Assembly (NCBI RefSeq): GCF_029961145.1
Contig: NZ_JASBRG010000007.1
Span: 1,034,155-1,098,154, forward strand
Reading direction: 5' to 3'
Source of the DNA: Pinibacter soli
GTDB taxonomy: Bacteria; Bacteroidota; Bacteroidia; Chitinophagales; Chitinophagaceae
DNA: 64,000 nucleotides
In this document: positions 45,399-56,853 of the stretch, one piece after another
Layout: each line of letters begins with the position of its first letter
How positions within the stretch are numbered: the stretch's first letter is position 1
Position numbers and translations under genes: made by a program
The notes under the pieces: model-generated
The model's database searches: none
What the model saw: the letters and a program-made list of their open reading frames with translations, nothing else
What the model was told of the DNA's origin: nothing

Positions 45399-47519
45399 TT
45401 ATCGTACGAATGCTGTAGCAACGCCACCGTCTACATTCAGTACATTGCCTGTTGATTTATTGAGCAATCCGCCCACAAATACGAAACACGCATTTGCTAT
45501 GTCTTCAGGCAGAATGATCTCATTCAACAAAGTTCTTTTTGCATAGTAAGCAGGAAGCTCTTCCACCTTTACGCCGTATGCTTTCGCTCTTCCTTCTGCC
45601 CATGCACCTTCCCATATTTTACTGTCGGAAATAACTGCATCGGGGTTTACAACGTTCACACGAATTCTGTCTTTACCCAATTCAGCTGCGTTCAATCTGC
45701 TAAGATGCATTTGAGCCGCTTTTGCAGAACCGTAGCCTGCATTGTTCGGGCCGCTCATCAAAGCATTTTTACTAACGATGTTCAATACATCACCACCAAT
45801 ATCTTGTTTGCGCATAGTGTTAACGCCAGCCTGTGTTACGAGGAACTGACCTTTCACCAATACATCATATAACAGATCCCAATCTTTTTCTGTATGCTCT
45901 TCCAATGGTTTTGAGATAGACAAACCTGCACAGTTCACAACGATGTCAACACCACCGAAAGCCAATGCTGCAGCATCATACGCAGCGTTGATATCTTTGC
46001 TGCTTGTTACATCCAGCACTACGCCGGTGAAAACATCCTTACCATATTTTTTCTGGAAGAACTCTTTCGCTGTTTCCAGTCTTGACGCGTCGTTATCGTT
46101 GATCACTACACAAGCACCTTCATCAGCAAATTTCTGTGCGATTGCTTTACCTATCCCACCAGCACTTCCGGTAATCAATGCGATCCTGCCAGATAATGCT
46201 TTTGGTTTTGGCATACGCTGCAATTTCGCTTCTTCCAACAACCAGTATTCAATATTGAAAGCTTCTTGTCTTGGTAAAGAAGTATATTCTGAAATAGCTT
46301 CTGCACCGCGCATTACATTGATCGCGTTGATGTAAAACTCAGCCGCTACTCTTGCAGTTTGTTTATCTTTTGAGAAAGTAAACATACCCACACCAGGGTA
46401 CAGAATTACCACAGGGTTTGCATCACGTATTGCAGGGCTGTTCGGATGTTTACAAGAGTTGTAATACTCTGTATACATTTTGCGATAGGCTTCAAATTGC
46501 GGAGCCAGTTTTTCTTTGATAGCCTGTACGTCAGACAAGTCTTCGCCTGGTGTCAATGACAATACCAACGGACTGATCTTTGTGCGCAGGAAGTGGTCAG
46601 GACAGCTTGTGCCCATTGGAGCAAGTCTGTCAAGATCTTTAGAGTTGATGAATTGCAAAACTTTTTCATCATCGGTAAAGTGACCCACCATTTTGAGGCT
46701 GCTTGAGCAGAACCCACGCAACACAGGAGCCAATGCAGACGCTTGTTTTACTCTCTCTTCTTTTGGTAAAGAAGAAATTTTAGCTCCACCAAATGCCTGT
46801 TTATTTTTTGATTGTTCTTCTATAAAAGCAGAACATTGCTCAATTACTTCGAGTGTGTTGATATAGCTTTCGTAAGCTGTGTCGCCCCATGTAAATAAAC
46901 CATGTGAACCCAGCATTATTCCGCGGATACCAGGATTTTCATCCAGGCACTGGCGCAATTTCAAACCAAGATCAAATCCGGGACGCTGCCATTCTACCCA
47001 ACCGATCGTGCCGCCAAACAATTCCTGAGTGATGCGTTTGCCGTCTTTCGCTGCAGCAATCGCAATAGCTGCATCAGGATGTAAGTGATCAATATGTTTG
47101 AATGGTAAAAATCCATGCAAAGGCGTATCGATAGAAGGTGCTTTTGAATTCAAATCGAATATGGAGTGATTGAATAATTCAACCATTTCATCTTCATGCT
47201 CAATACCGCGATACACTGACTTCAGTCTGCGTAAACGGTCAACATACAAAGCAGCCAGACCGCTTCTTTTCAACGTGCCCAAATCACCACCCGAACCTTT
47301 CACCCACATTACTTCCGTTTCTTCACCCGTCAATGGATCTTTTGAAAAAACTTTACAGGATGTATTACCTCCGCCATAATTCGTCAGGCGCAAATCTGCC
47401 CCCAACAAATTAGACCTGTAAATAAGCAGACCCACTTCGTCACCAGCAAGTGCTGCTGCTTTTTCTTCATCCCATAAATAGCTCACATGTTTGAATGTTG
47501 TTGTAACCGACATATTCAT
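45399..47519 (-). CDS. Bifunctional rhamnulose-1-phosphate aldolase / L-lactaldehyde dehydrogenase
   Basis: 706 residues. The N-terminal class II aldolase domain (about 25-420) has the zinc ligands HIDHLHPDA (H142 region) and GSHGLFTWG (H206). The C-terminal SDR domain has TGSAGGIG (450-457), NCAGLSISKP and YGSAKAA. This is the RhaE/YuxG-type fusion: it cleaves rhamnulose 1-phosphate to dihydroxyacetone phosphate and L-lactaldehyde, and oxidises the latter to L-lactate. No signal peptide. The pairing with lutABC at the end of the unit supports lactate rather than propanediol as the product. It follows rhaT by 25 bases. Confidence 0.94.
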   Translation of the reverse strand: MNMSVTTTFKHVSYLWDEEKAAALAGDEVGLLIYRSNLLGADLRLTNYGGGNTSCKVFSKDPLTGEETEVMWVKGSGGDLGTLKRSGLAALYVDRLRRLKSVYRGIEHEDEMVELFNHSIFDLNSKAPSIDTPLHGFLPFKHIDHLHPDAAIAIAAAKDGKRITQELFGGTIGWVEWQRPGFDLGLKLRQCLDENPGIRGIMLGSHGLFTWGDTAYESYINTLEVIEQCSAFIEEQSKNKQAFGGAKISSLPKEERVKQASALAPVLRGFCSSSLKMVGHFTDDEKVLQFINSKDLDRLAPMGTSCPDHFLRTKISPLVLSLTPGEDLSDVQAIKEKLAPQFEAYRKMYTEYYNSCKHPNSPAIRDANPVVILYPGVGMFTFSKDKQTARVAAEFYINAINVMRGAEAISEYTSLPRQEAFNIEYWLLEEAKLQRMPKPKALSGRIALITGSAGGIGKAIAQKFADEGACVVINDNDASRLETAKEFFQKKYGKDVFTGVVLDVTSSKDINAAYDAAALAFGGVDIVVNCAGLSISKPLEEHTEKDWDLLYDVLVKGQFLVTQAGVNTMRKQDIGGDVLNIVSKNALMSGPNNAGYGSAKAAQMHLSRLNAAELGKDRIRVNVVNPDAVISDSKIWEGAWAEGRAKAYGVKVEELPAYYAKRTLLNEIILPEDIANACFVFVGGLLNKSTGNVLNVDGGVATAFVR

Positions 47520-47544
47520 TAGGTTTATAAAATCAATTATTGTT

Positions 47545-48600
47545 TTACTTGAGTGAGTTTCCGTAACCCACTACTAAAATCGAAACGATCAATATCAAAA
47601 TGCCCGCCAATACGGTTGATAATGTTTTTTTACTAACTCCTTTCCATTCCTTCAAAACCAGTCCCCACAAGTTAGCAACGAGTATAATGAATGCCATGTG
47701 CAGGATCCAGGAGCTTGCTCCATTACCAAGTTTACTTTCTCCCATTCCATAGAAGAAGAACTGTAAGAACCAGGTGATGCCTGCCAGTGCGGAAAAAATG
47801 TAGTTTTTTAATAAGGGTGCCTGTTGATTCCTATAGTCACCGAATGTTTTGTTGCGTGCATTCAGGATCATGCACCAAATGAAGTTGGTAGTAAGTCCGC
47901 CCCAAAGCAACACAACATACACAACGTTATTTTGATAGAGAGGATTCATTCCTTGTCTAACGGCTTCCTCGGCCATTGACTTTCCTGCTTCTAACCCAAA
48001 GTTAAAACATGCGCTCAACACACCCGACACAATCGCCACAAAAAGTCCCAGTCCTATTTTAAATTCTTTGTTCGCTTCTGTTACTTCTTTTTGCGACAAC
48101 TCCTTCTCTTTCAACACGCCAGCTCTACCGCAGATAATGATACCGATGGTACAAACAAGTATACCCAGCAATACCATTTTTCCCCAGTTGCTATGCAGCA
48201 TGTCTGAGAAAGATTCTTTACCTGCTTTTGGATAGAGATCGTAATAAATAGAAGGAATGAGTGAACCGAATACAGAGCATAATCCCAGGATAATGCTGCT
48301 ACCAAGCGACACGCCCAAATAGCGCACACCCAACCCGTATGTCAAACCGCCGATGCCCCACAAAATGCCGAAGAAAAAAGTGATCCACAAAATGTGTGAC
48401 GGCGAGTACTTGATAATTTCTGAAAAACCAGGAACCGTTAGCCATGCAGCTAATGGTGGTACGATGAGCCAGGAAAAAAGTCCTCCTACGATCCAATAGC
48501 TTTCCCAGGCCCAGCCTCTTACTTTTTTATAGGGTATGTAAAAACTTCCTGATGCAAATCCTCCGATAAAGTGAAAAATTACTCCGAGAATAACTCCCAT
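47545..48600 (-). CDS. rhaT: L-rhamnose/H+ symporter
   Basis: 351 residues, against 344 in E. coli RhaT, with about ten membrane helices (GVILGVIFHFIGGFASGSFY, WIVGGLFSWLIVPPLAAWL, ILWGIGGLTYGLGVRYLGVS, LGLCSVFGSLIPSIYYD and so on). It imports L-rhamnose across the inner membrane. PYKKVRGWAWESYW near the start is a RhaT signature. First gene of the rhamnose unit and divergent from the GntR-family regulator, 132 bases away. Confidence 0.94.
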   Translation of the reverse strand: MGVILGVIFHFIGGFASGSFYIPYKKVRGWAWESYWIVGGLFSWLIVPPLAAWLTVPGFSEIIKYSPSHILWITFFFGILWGIGGLTYGLGVRYLGVSLGSSIILGLCSVFGSLIPSIYYDLYPKAGKESFSDMLHSNWGKMVLLGILVCTIGIIICGRAGVLKEKELSQKEVTEANKEFKIGLGLFVAIVSGVLSACFNFGLEAGKSMAEEAVRQGMNPLYQNNVVYVVLLWGGLTTNFIWCMILNARNKTFGDYRNQQAPLLKNYIFSALAGITWFLQFFFYGMGESKLGNGASSWILHMAFIILVANLWGLVLKEWKGVSKKTLSTVLAGILILIVSILVVGYGNSLK

Positions 48601-48666
48601 GGCAGTTGGTCTTTTATATGGCTAAACAATAATTCAATAAAAGTAAAAAGTTATGATTTTTTATCC

Positions 48667-48684
48667 ATCATGCACTGTCATGGT
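48667..48684. promoter_or_regulatory. Candidate regulator site in the rhaT/gntR divergent region
   Basis: ATCATGCACTGTCATGGT is an imperfect inverted repeat (ATCATG ... CATGGT). It lies between two divergent genes and just upstream of the gntR -7 element. Only one copy was found. Confidence 0.3.
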
Positions 48685-48695
48685 TCACAATTTCG

Positions 48696-48703
48696 TAGGT
48701 TTG
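48696..48703 (+). promoter_or_regulatory. -7 element TAGGTTTG of the GntR-family gene
   Basis: A perfect TAnnTTTG in the context TTTCGTAGGTTTGA, which is identical to the uxaB paralogue 1 promoter at 4217. It is 29 bases before the ATG. Confidence 0.6.
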
Positions 48704-48732
48704 AACAATAACCAAATTACTACAGGCACCGC

Positions 48733-49764
48733 ATGAAGCAAGTCCCTATTACGCAGCATTTATTTATAGACGTTTACTCCGCTACGCCTAAATACCTCCA
48801 GCTAGCCAACTCCATTATTAAAGCTATTGCAGCGGGTAAAATTCAAAAGAATGATGTACTGCCTTCTATAAACGAAATAAGCTTTGAGTTTGAAATTTCG
48901 AGAGATACTGCGGAAAAGGGTTATAAATATCTAAGGTCTCTGGGTATTCTTTCTTCGGTTCCCGGTAAGGGTTATTTTGTGCAGAACACACAGTTCGAGC
49001 AGAAGTTCACAATACTATTATTGTTCAACAAACTGAGTGAACACAAGAAAATCATTTACGATTCTTTTGTGGATACGATTGGTGAGCATGCTAACATTGA
49101 CTTCTACATTTACAACAGTGACTTTAGTTTGTTCAAGAATATATTAACCCGCCGCCCTGACGAGTACACGCACTTTGTTATTCTTCCGCATTTCAGGGAA
49201 CGTTGGGAAAATGTGCATGAGGTGTTAAACACGTTGCCTAAAGAAAAATTGGTATTACTTGACAAACGGCTGCAAGGCGTAACGGGCACCTACCGCGGCG
49301 TGTACGAAAACTTTGAAGAAGACATTTATACGGCATTAGAACAAGCGAAGGATAAATTACAGAAATACAAAAGTATCAAGATCATTTTTCCGGAGAACAC
49401 TTATTATCCTGACGAAATCCTGCAGGGTTTTAAGCGCTTTTGCCAGGACTATGCGTTTAACTATGAGATCATTTCGAACATCGAGCAGGAATCTATTTCA
49501 CCGGGCAGTATTTACATTAATCTTCGTGAAAATGATTTGGTAATTCTGTTAGAAAAGATCATTGCGCAAAACCTTGTTGTAGGCGAAGATGTGGGCATTA
49601 TTTCTTACAACGAAACGCCATTAAAAAAACTCATCCTGAACGGGCTCACTACCATTTCTACAGACTTTAAAAAGATGGGCGAATTGGCGGCAGAATTGAT
49701 ACTGACGAATTCGTTTAAGCACATAGATGTTCCTTTCTATCTAACGCCGAGAAGTTCATTGTAG
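48733..49764 (+). CDS. GntR-family regulator with sugar-binding domain, probable rhamnose regulator
   Basis: 343 residues. Winged helix of the GntR type at 15-85 (KYLQLANSIIKAIAAGKIQ, VLPSINEISFEFEISRDTAEKGYKYLRSLGIL, VPGKGYFV). The C-terminal part is a periplasmic-binding-protein fold of LacI style (YDSFVDTIGEHANIDFYIYN, KEKLVLLDKRLQGV, GFKRFCQDYAFNYEII, VGEDVGIISYNETPL, GLTTISTDFKKMGELAAEL), as in AraR-like regulators. Divergent to rhaT, so probably controls the rhamnose unit in response to rhamnose or an intermediate. Differs from the AraC-type RhaR known in Bacteroides. Confidence 0.88.
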   Translation: MKQVPITQHLFIDVYSATPKYLQLANSIIKAIAAGKIQKNDVLPSINEISFEFEISRDTAEKGYKYLRSLGILSSVPGKGYFVQNTQFEQKFTILLLFNKLSEHKKIIYDSFVDTIGEHANIDFYIYNSDFSLFKNILTRRPDEYTHFVILPHFRERWENVHEVLNTLPKEKLVLLDKRLQGVTGTYRGVYENFEEDIYTALEQAKDKLQKYKSIKIIFPENTYYPDEILQGFKRFCQDYAFNYEIISNIEQESISPGSIYINLRENDLVILLEKIIAQNLVVGEDVGIISYNETPLKKLILNGLTTISTDFKKMGELAAELILTNSFKHIDVPFYLTPRSSL

Positions 49765-49879
49765 AGAGAGATAGCACACAGATGACGCTGATTTGACAGA
49801 TGACCGCTGATTTTCTCTATCTGCAAAATTTCTAATTCACAACTAAGGCACTAAGGAAAGATCCTTACTCGTGGGACTA

Positions 49880-49912
49880 AGACCTGACAGGTTTTTAAAA
49901 CCTGTCAGGTCT
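49880..49912. repeat. Long perfect palindrome between convergent genes
   Basis: AGACCTGACAGGTTTT (49880-49895) and its reverse complement (49897-49912) around one T. With T-runs inside the loop it may act as a bidirectional terminator between the gntR gene and the DUF5703-like gene. Confidence 0.8.
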
Positions 49913-49938
49913 GTTGCAGCATATAATAGCGTTAAACC

Positions 49939-52293
49939 TTACTTTGTTGGCTCCTTCGATTGAATAAAGAATTCAGTCTGCGAAACAAATTCTATTTTAA
50001 CGATCACATCCGTCCTTCGTTCAGCAGGCATCACCAAGAGATTCACAATCTTTCCATCTTTCACTTCGCCTTCCACAGTTGTTTTATAAGGAGCATGCAG
50101 CTTGAACTTCGCGTTCCAATTCTTTGGCCATGCCGGCAGCAAATAAATCTTCTTATCATCTACCTGCATTAACATTTCCTGTAAACCAATCATGGCGCTA
50201 CCGCCCCAGTTATGATCTGGCGACCAATCGTAGCCCGGGCCCCAAAATGCAGGAAACCGATAAGGACCGTCAGCAAATTTCTCTTTGGTCAATGCGGCTG
50301 CTTCGTACGTCAATCCCAATCGTGCTGCGAAAATATTGTGCTGTTTCCAGCCGATTGGGCTGCGGGTTTTAATAACTTGAGAGTCGAGTTGATAAGTATT
50401 GATCGCCGTATCCAAACCCGGCTTTCCTATACCATAAATGCCCCACGGAAAAACAGGATACAGTTGTGGCGCTTCTGCATTTTGCACCCTTGCCCATACC
50501 AAAGCCGGAGCCAGCGTAGTTTTCCCGTTGATCATTTGCAATGGTATGACCGGAATACGTTGCAGCATTTTTTGCCACTTGCTTCTTTGTGCTGTATCAA
50601 GGTATTGATCAGGTAAAGCAAGCATACGATCAAGGATTACTTTCAATGCACAAATGGTCGTAGTTGAGTTATATGCGCCTTTGTATGTTTCAGCCGCTGA
50701 ACCCGGATAAAAAATGTATTCTCCCTTTTCACTAAACGCTTTTGCACCAAGCTTTTTCGCGATGTATTGATAGTGTTCGTCAAAGAAAGTAAGACAACTT
50801 TCTATAAACGGAATGTACTCTTTTATATCGCGACCTTCATAACGTTGCGTTTCCAACATCATTTGGCAAAACTCAAATACAGTGTCCCACAAATATTCCA
50901 ACCATGCGTTGTATTCCAAACCCACATCATAATCAGCAGGTCTTTTCAAATTGTATTCGGTAACATTCGGCAATCCGAAGTTTTCAATTTGTTCGGTAAA
51001 ACATGCGCCTTTATGGTTCCAATACACTGCACTTCTCAACTCTGCATTGCGTAAGGCGTTCAGATAAAAATCAAACTGAGGCTTTAGCATATCAAAGTCT
51101 CCGCTCTTGATCATGGGATAGTACACCAGTCGCTGATTCTGTGCCGTCATTGTACCACCGCCCCACAAACGGAAATCAGGCGAATATGGATATGGCTGAT
51201 TGCTTTTTACAAATACCGGATCGAAGACAAATAAACCGCCATTGAATTTAGTGGGCCATTTGCCATAAGCATTGCAACCAAGCATGTAACGAAACAAATT
51301 ATAATTGCGGGAAACAAAACTATCCTTGCCTTCGATCATCACGTAGCTTCTGTTCCAGAACTGCTGCCACCAGGCTTTTGTCTTCTGCAATGCAGTAGAA
51401 CTATTCGCGGCAGCGTCTCTCAGAATATTGTCCAATTCATTCTTCCAAACATCAATTGTAGCGGCTTGCGAAACATTCAAAGCGATATCGATTTGCTGCG
51501 AACTCACAGCAGATTTTGTTTTCAACTGCCATGAAGTAAAAAAAGTATTGCAGTAAGTGCCGGTGTCAGTTTTTACAAACTGCATATTCTTTGCCTTCAC
51601 GACGCCACCAAATGTATTGTTCGCAAGCGGATTGAACATTTGTTCTTTTACTGAACTCATGCCCTCTTTATCTACCGTATAGTCAAAAACATTTTGTTTA
51701 TCGTCTCTGTTGCGATGATAAAAAAGTATTTCACCATTTAATGCCTGCACATCATCTTTATACATCACCACGTCAAATGGTTGAGGCGCCTTGTACGAAT
51801 TTGCTCTTAATTCTGCCCCTTTGATTAAGCGGTCCGCTGTGCGCCAATTTTCGTAAGACGCAGTAATATCAATCCGTTTGGGACTTTTAATATTCACATG
51901 TACAACCGGACGAAACACGTCAACCCACAAATTCACTTCAGTGTTATTTCCTGAAATAACAACACCACCTTCGAGTAATTTCAATTCTTGTTTAAAATCT
52001 TTTCCTGCAAACGGATTGGAAGAAAAATGCAATCGCATTCTTCCCAATGTGAGCATTTGATTGTTTTCATCAAAGCTTCCACTTCGTGAAATGTAAAACA
52101 ACACATCGCCATTTTCCACCCAAACATTTAATCCAATATCGCCGCCACCGCAAGGCATGGATTCTGAAGAGTTTTTGCTTTGCGTGTGCCAGATGACATT
52201 ATAGTTAGATAATTCCTTCGGCTGTGCGAAAGAAATGAGGTAAAAAAAAATGATTGGAAGAAGGAGCGATATTTTCTTACGTGTACTGGTCAA
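49939..52293 (-). CDS. Exported DUF5703-like six-hairpin glycosidase
   Basis: 784 residues with a Sec signal (ending LISFAQ, about 23). The N-terminal beta-domain carries NVIWHTQSKNSSESMPCGGGD and IGLNVWVENGDVLFYISRSG, which I recognise as the DUF5703 type. The C-terminal half looks like an (alpha/alpha)6 barrel similar to GH95/GH65-like enzymes (NYNLFRYMLGCNAYGKWPTKFNGGLF, WGGGTMTAQNQRLVYYPMI, GPGYDWSPDHNWGGSAMIGLQEMLM, YLLPAWPKNWNAKFKLHAPY). It is probably a periplasmic glycoside hydrolase. The substrate is unknown; the neighbours (GH78, GH2, GH141-like) suggest a pectic side chain. Last gene of its unit. Confidence 0.7.
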   Translation of the reverse strand: MTSTRKKISLLLPIIFFYLISFAQPKELSNYNVIWHTQSKNSSESMPCGGGDIGLNVWVENGDVLFYISRSGSFDENNQMLTLGRMRLHFSSNPFAGKDFKQELKLLEGGVVISGNNTEVNLWVDVFRPVVHVNIKSPKRIDITASYENWRTADRLIKGAELRANSYKAPQPFDVVMYKDDVQALNGEILFYHRNRDDKQNVFDYTVDKEGMSSVKEQMFNPLANNTFGGVVKAKNMQFVKTDTGTYCNTFFTSWQLKTKSAVSSQQIDIALNVSQAATIDVWKNELDNILRDAAANSSTALQKTKAWWQQFWNRSYVMIEGKDSFVSRNYNLFRYMLGCNAYGKWPTKFNGGLFVFDPVFVKSNQPYPYSPDFRLWGGGTMTAQNQRLVYYPMIKSGDFDMLKPQFDFYLNALRNAELRSAVYWNHKGACFTEQIENFGLPNVTEYNLKRPADYDVGLEYNAWLEYLWDTVFEFCQMMLETQRYEGRDIKEYIPFIESCLTFFDEHYQYIAKKLGAKAFSEKGEYIFYPGSAAETYKGAYNSTTTICALKVILDRMLALPDQYLDTAQRSKWQKMLQRIPVIPLQMINGKTTLAPALVWARVQNAEAPQLYPVFPWGIYGIGKPGLDTAINTYQLDSQVIKTRSPIGWKQHNIFAARLGLTYEAAALTKEKFADGPYRFPAFWGPGYDWSPDHNWGGSAMIGLQEMLMQVDDKKIYLLPAWPKNWNAKFKLHAPYKTTVEGEVKDGKIVNLLVMPAERRTDVIVKIEFVSQTEFFIQSKEPTK

Positions 52294-52340
52294 TGATAAA
52301 AGGTTGTAAAACGAATGTAAGAAAAATAGGTAGAATGACC

Positions 52341-52364
52341 GTAGAGACGCACTGAATGCGTCTC
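52341..52364. repeat. GTAGAGACGCA palindrome
   Basis: Arms GAGACGCA / TGCGTCTC around CTGAA. It lies upstream of the DUF5703-like gene. Confidence 0.8.
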
Positions 52365-52411
52365 CCGATTTTCAGCATCTATAAATGATTTGCAACAGCT
52401 ACTGTAGGAAG

Positions 52412-52435
52412 AGAGACGCATTGAATGCATCTCTA
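52412..52435. repeat. AGAGACGCAT palindrome, second copy in the same gap
   Basis: AGAGACGCAT / ATGCATCTCT (one mismatch), ending CTAC. It lies 48 bases from the preceding copy, in the gap after the alcohol dehydrogenase gene. Confidence 0.75.
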
Positions 52436-52446
52436 CTGGTCGCCGA

Positions 52447-53457
52447 TCAAATACTTACCATCGCTTTAATGACGCCAGTTTCCGGTTTCAACCAGTTGGC
52501 GAAGTTATCTTTCACTTCGTCAAATGAAACGCGGTGCGTGATGTATGTTTCAGGTTTTACAAGTCCTTTTTTCATGGAAGCGATTACGTGCTCAAAATCT
52601 TGCCTGGTGGCATTTCTGCTGCTCATCAAAGTGGCTTCGCGTTTATGAAATTCAGGATGAGAAATTACCAGTTCATTTTTTTGCAATCCAACCAATACGT
52701 ATCTCGCTCCATGCGCCATGAATTCAAACCCTGCATTGATGGCCCGCAAACTTCCTGTTGCGTCAATCACTACCGTCGGCATATCGCCATTAGTAATTTC
52801 TTTCAATCGTTCCACTACATTTTCTTTCATGCCATTTATGGTAAAATCAACATTCAGTTTATCCTTGCAAAATTCCAAACGAGTATCGTTGATGTCTAAA
52901 GCTATTACTTTTCCTCCTGCAATACGCGCAAACTCCATTGTACCCAGGCCGATTGGACCGGCGCCTACTACCAAAACAAATTCCCCCGGAGTAACATCGG
53001 CACGTCTCACACCATGCGCCCCAATAGCCAATGGCTCTACCAATGCCAATTCATCAAAATTCAGACCTTCACCATGAATCAATGATTCCGAAGGAACCAG
53101 CAAATATTCGCGCATGCCGCCATCAACATGCACGCCGCAAACATTGATCGCTGCGCAGCAATTGGGCTTACCCATTCTACATGCTATACATTTACCGCAA
53201 TTGAAGTAAGGGATAAACGTTACTGCTTCACCGGCCTGAAAGCCTTTCGCATCTCCGCTTATGTACTCTGCGGCCAATTCATGACCCAATATTCTTGGGT
53301 AGGAAAAGAAAGGTTGTGTGCCTTCAAATGCATGCAGATCAGTTCCGCAAATGCCAATTCTTTTGATCTTAAGCAATGAATAACCATCCTTTAGTTCAGG
53401 TAGTTCTAATGTTCCATATTCAAATGTTCCCGGTGTAACACAAACCAATGTTTTCAT
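52447..53457 (-). CDS. Zinc-dependent alcohol dehydrogenase (MDR family)
   Basis: 336 residues from the ATG at 53457; a TTG three codons upstream is possible. Medium-chain dehydrogenase: catalytic zinc Cys in GICGTDLHAF, GHE in ILGHELAAEY, structural zinc cysteines CGKCIACRMGKPNCC, and Rossmann motif VVGAGPIGLGTMEFAR. It is cytoplasmic, unlike its exported neighbours. It probably oxidises a sugar or sugar acid released by this cluster (L-fucose, L-galactose or L-galactonate are candidates). The family is RspB/threonine dehydrogenase-like and does not fix the substrate. Confidence 0.85.
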   Translation of the reverse strand: MKTLVCVTPGTFEYGTLELPELKDGYSLLKIKRIGICGTDLHAFEGTQPFFSYPRILGHELAAEYISGDAKGFQAGEAVTFIPYFNCGKCIACRMGKPNCCAAINVCGVHVDGGMREYLLVPSESLIHGEGLNFDELALVEPLAIGAHGVRRADVTPGEFVLVVGAGPIGLGTMEFARIAGGKVIALDINDTRLEFCKDKLNVDFTINGMKENVVERLKEITNGDMPTVVIDATGSLRAINAGFEFMAHGARYVLVGLQKNELVISHPEFHKREATLMSSRNATRQDFEHVIASMKKGLVKPETYITHRVSFDEVKDNFANWLKPETGVIKAMVSI

Positions 53458-53506
53458 GCGATGCAATTAATAATTTGTTCTCAATATTTTATTCAACAAA
53501 ATGAAA

Positions 53507-56803
<3,297 letters not shown>

Positions 56804-56812
56804 CTATTTCGG

Positions 56813-56837
56813 GAGACGCATTCAATGCGTCTCTACG
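56813..56837. repeat. GAGACGCATT palindrome
   Basis: Perfect 10-base arms around C, ending CTAC, in the 92-base gap between the GH78 and GH2 genes. Confidence 0.85.
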
Positions 56838-56853
56838 GGGCGAACCCCAATTC

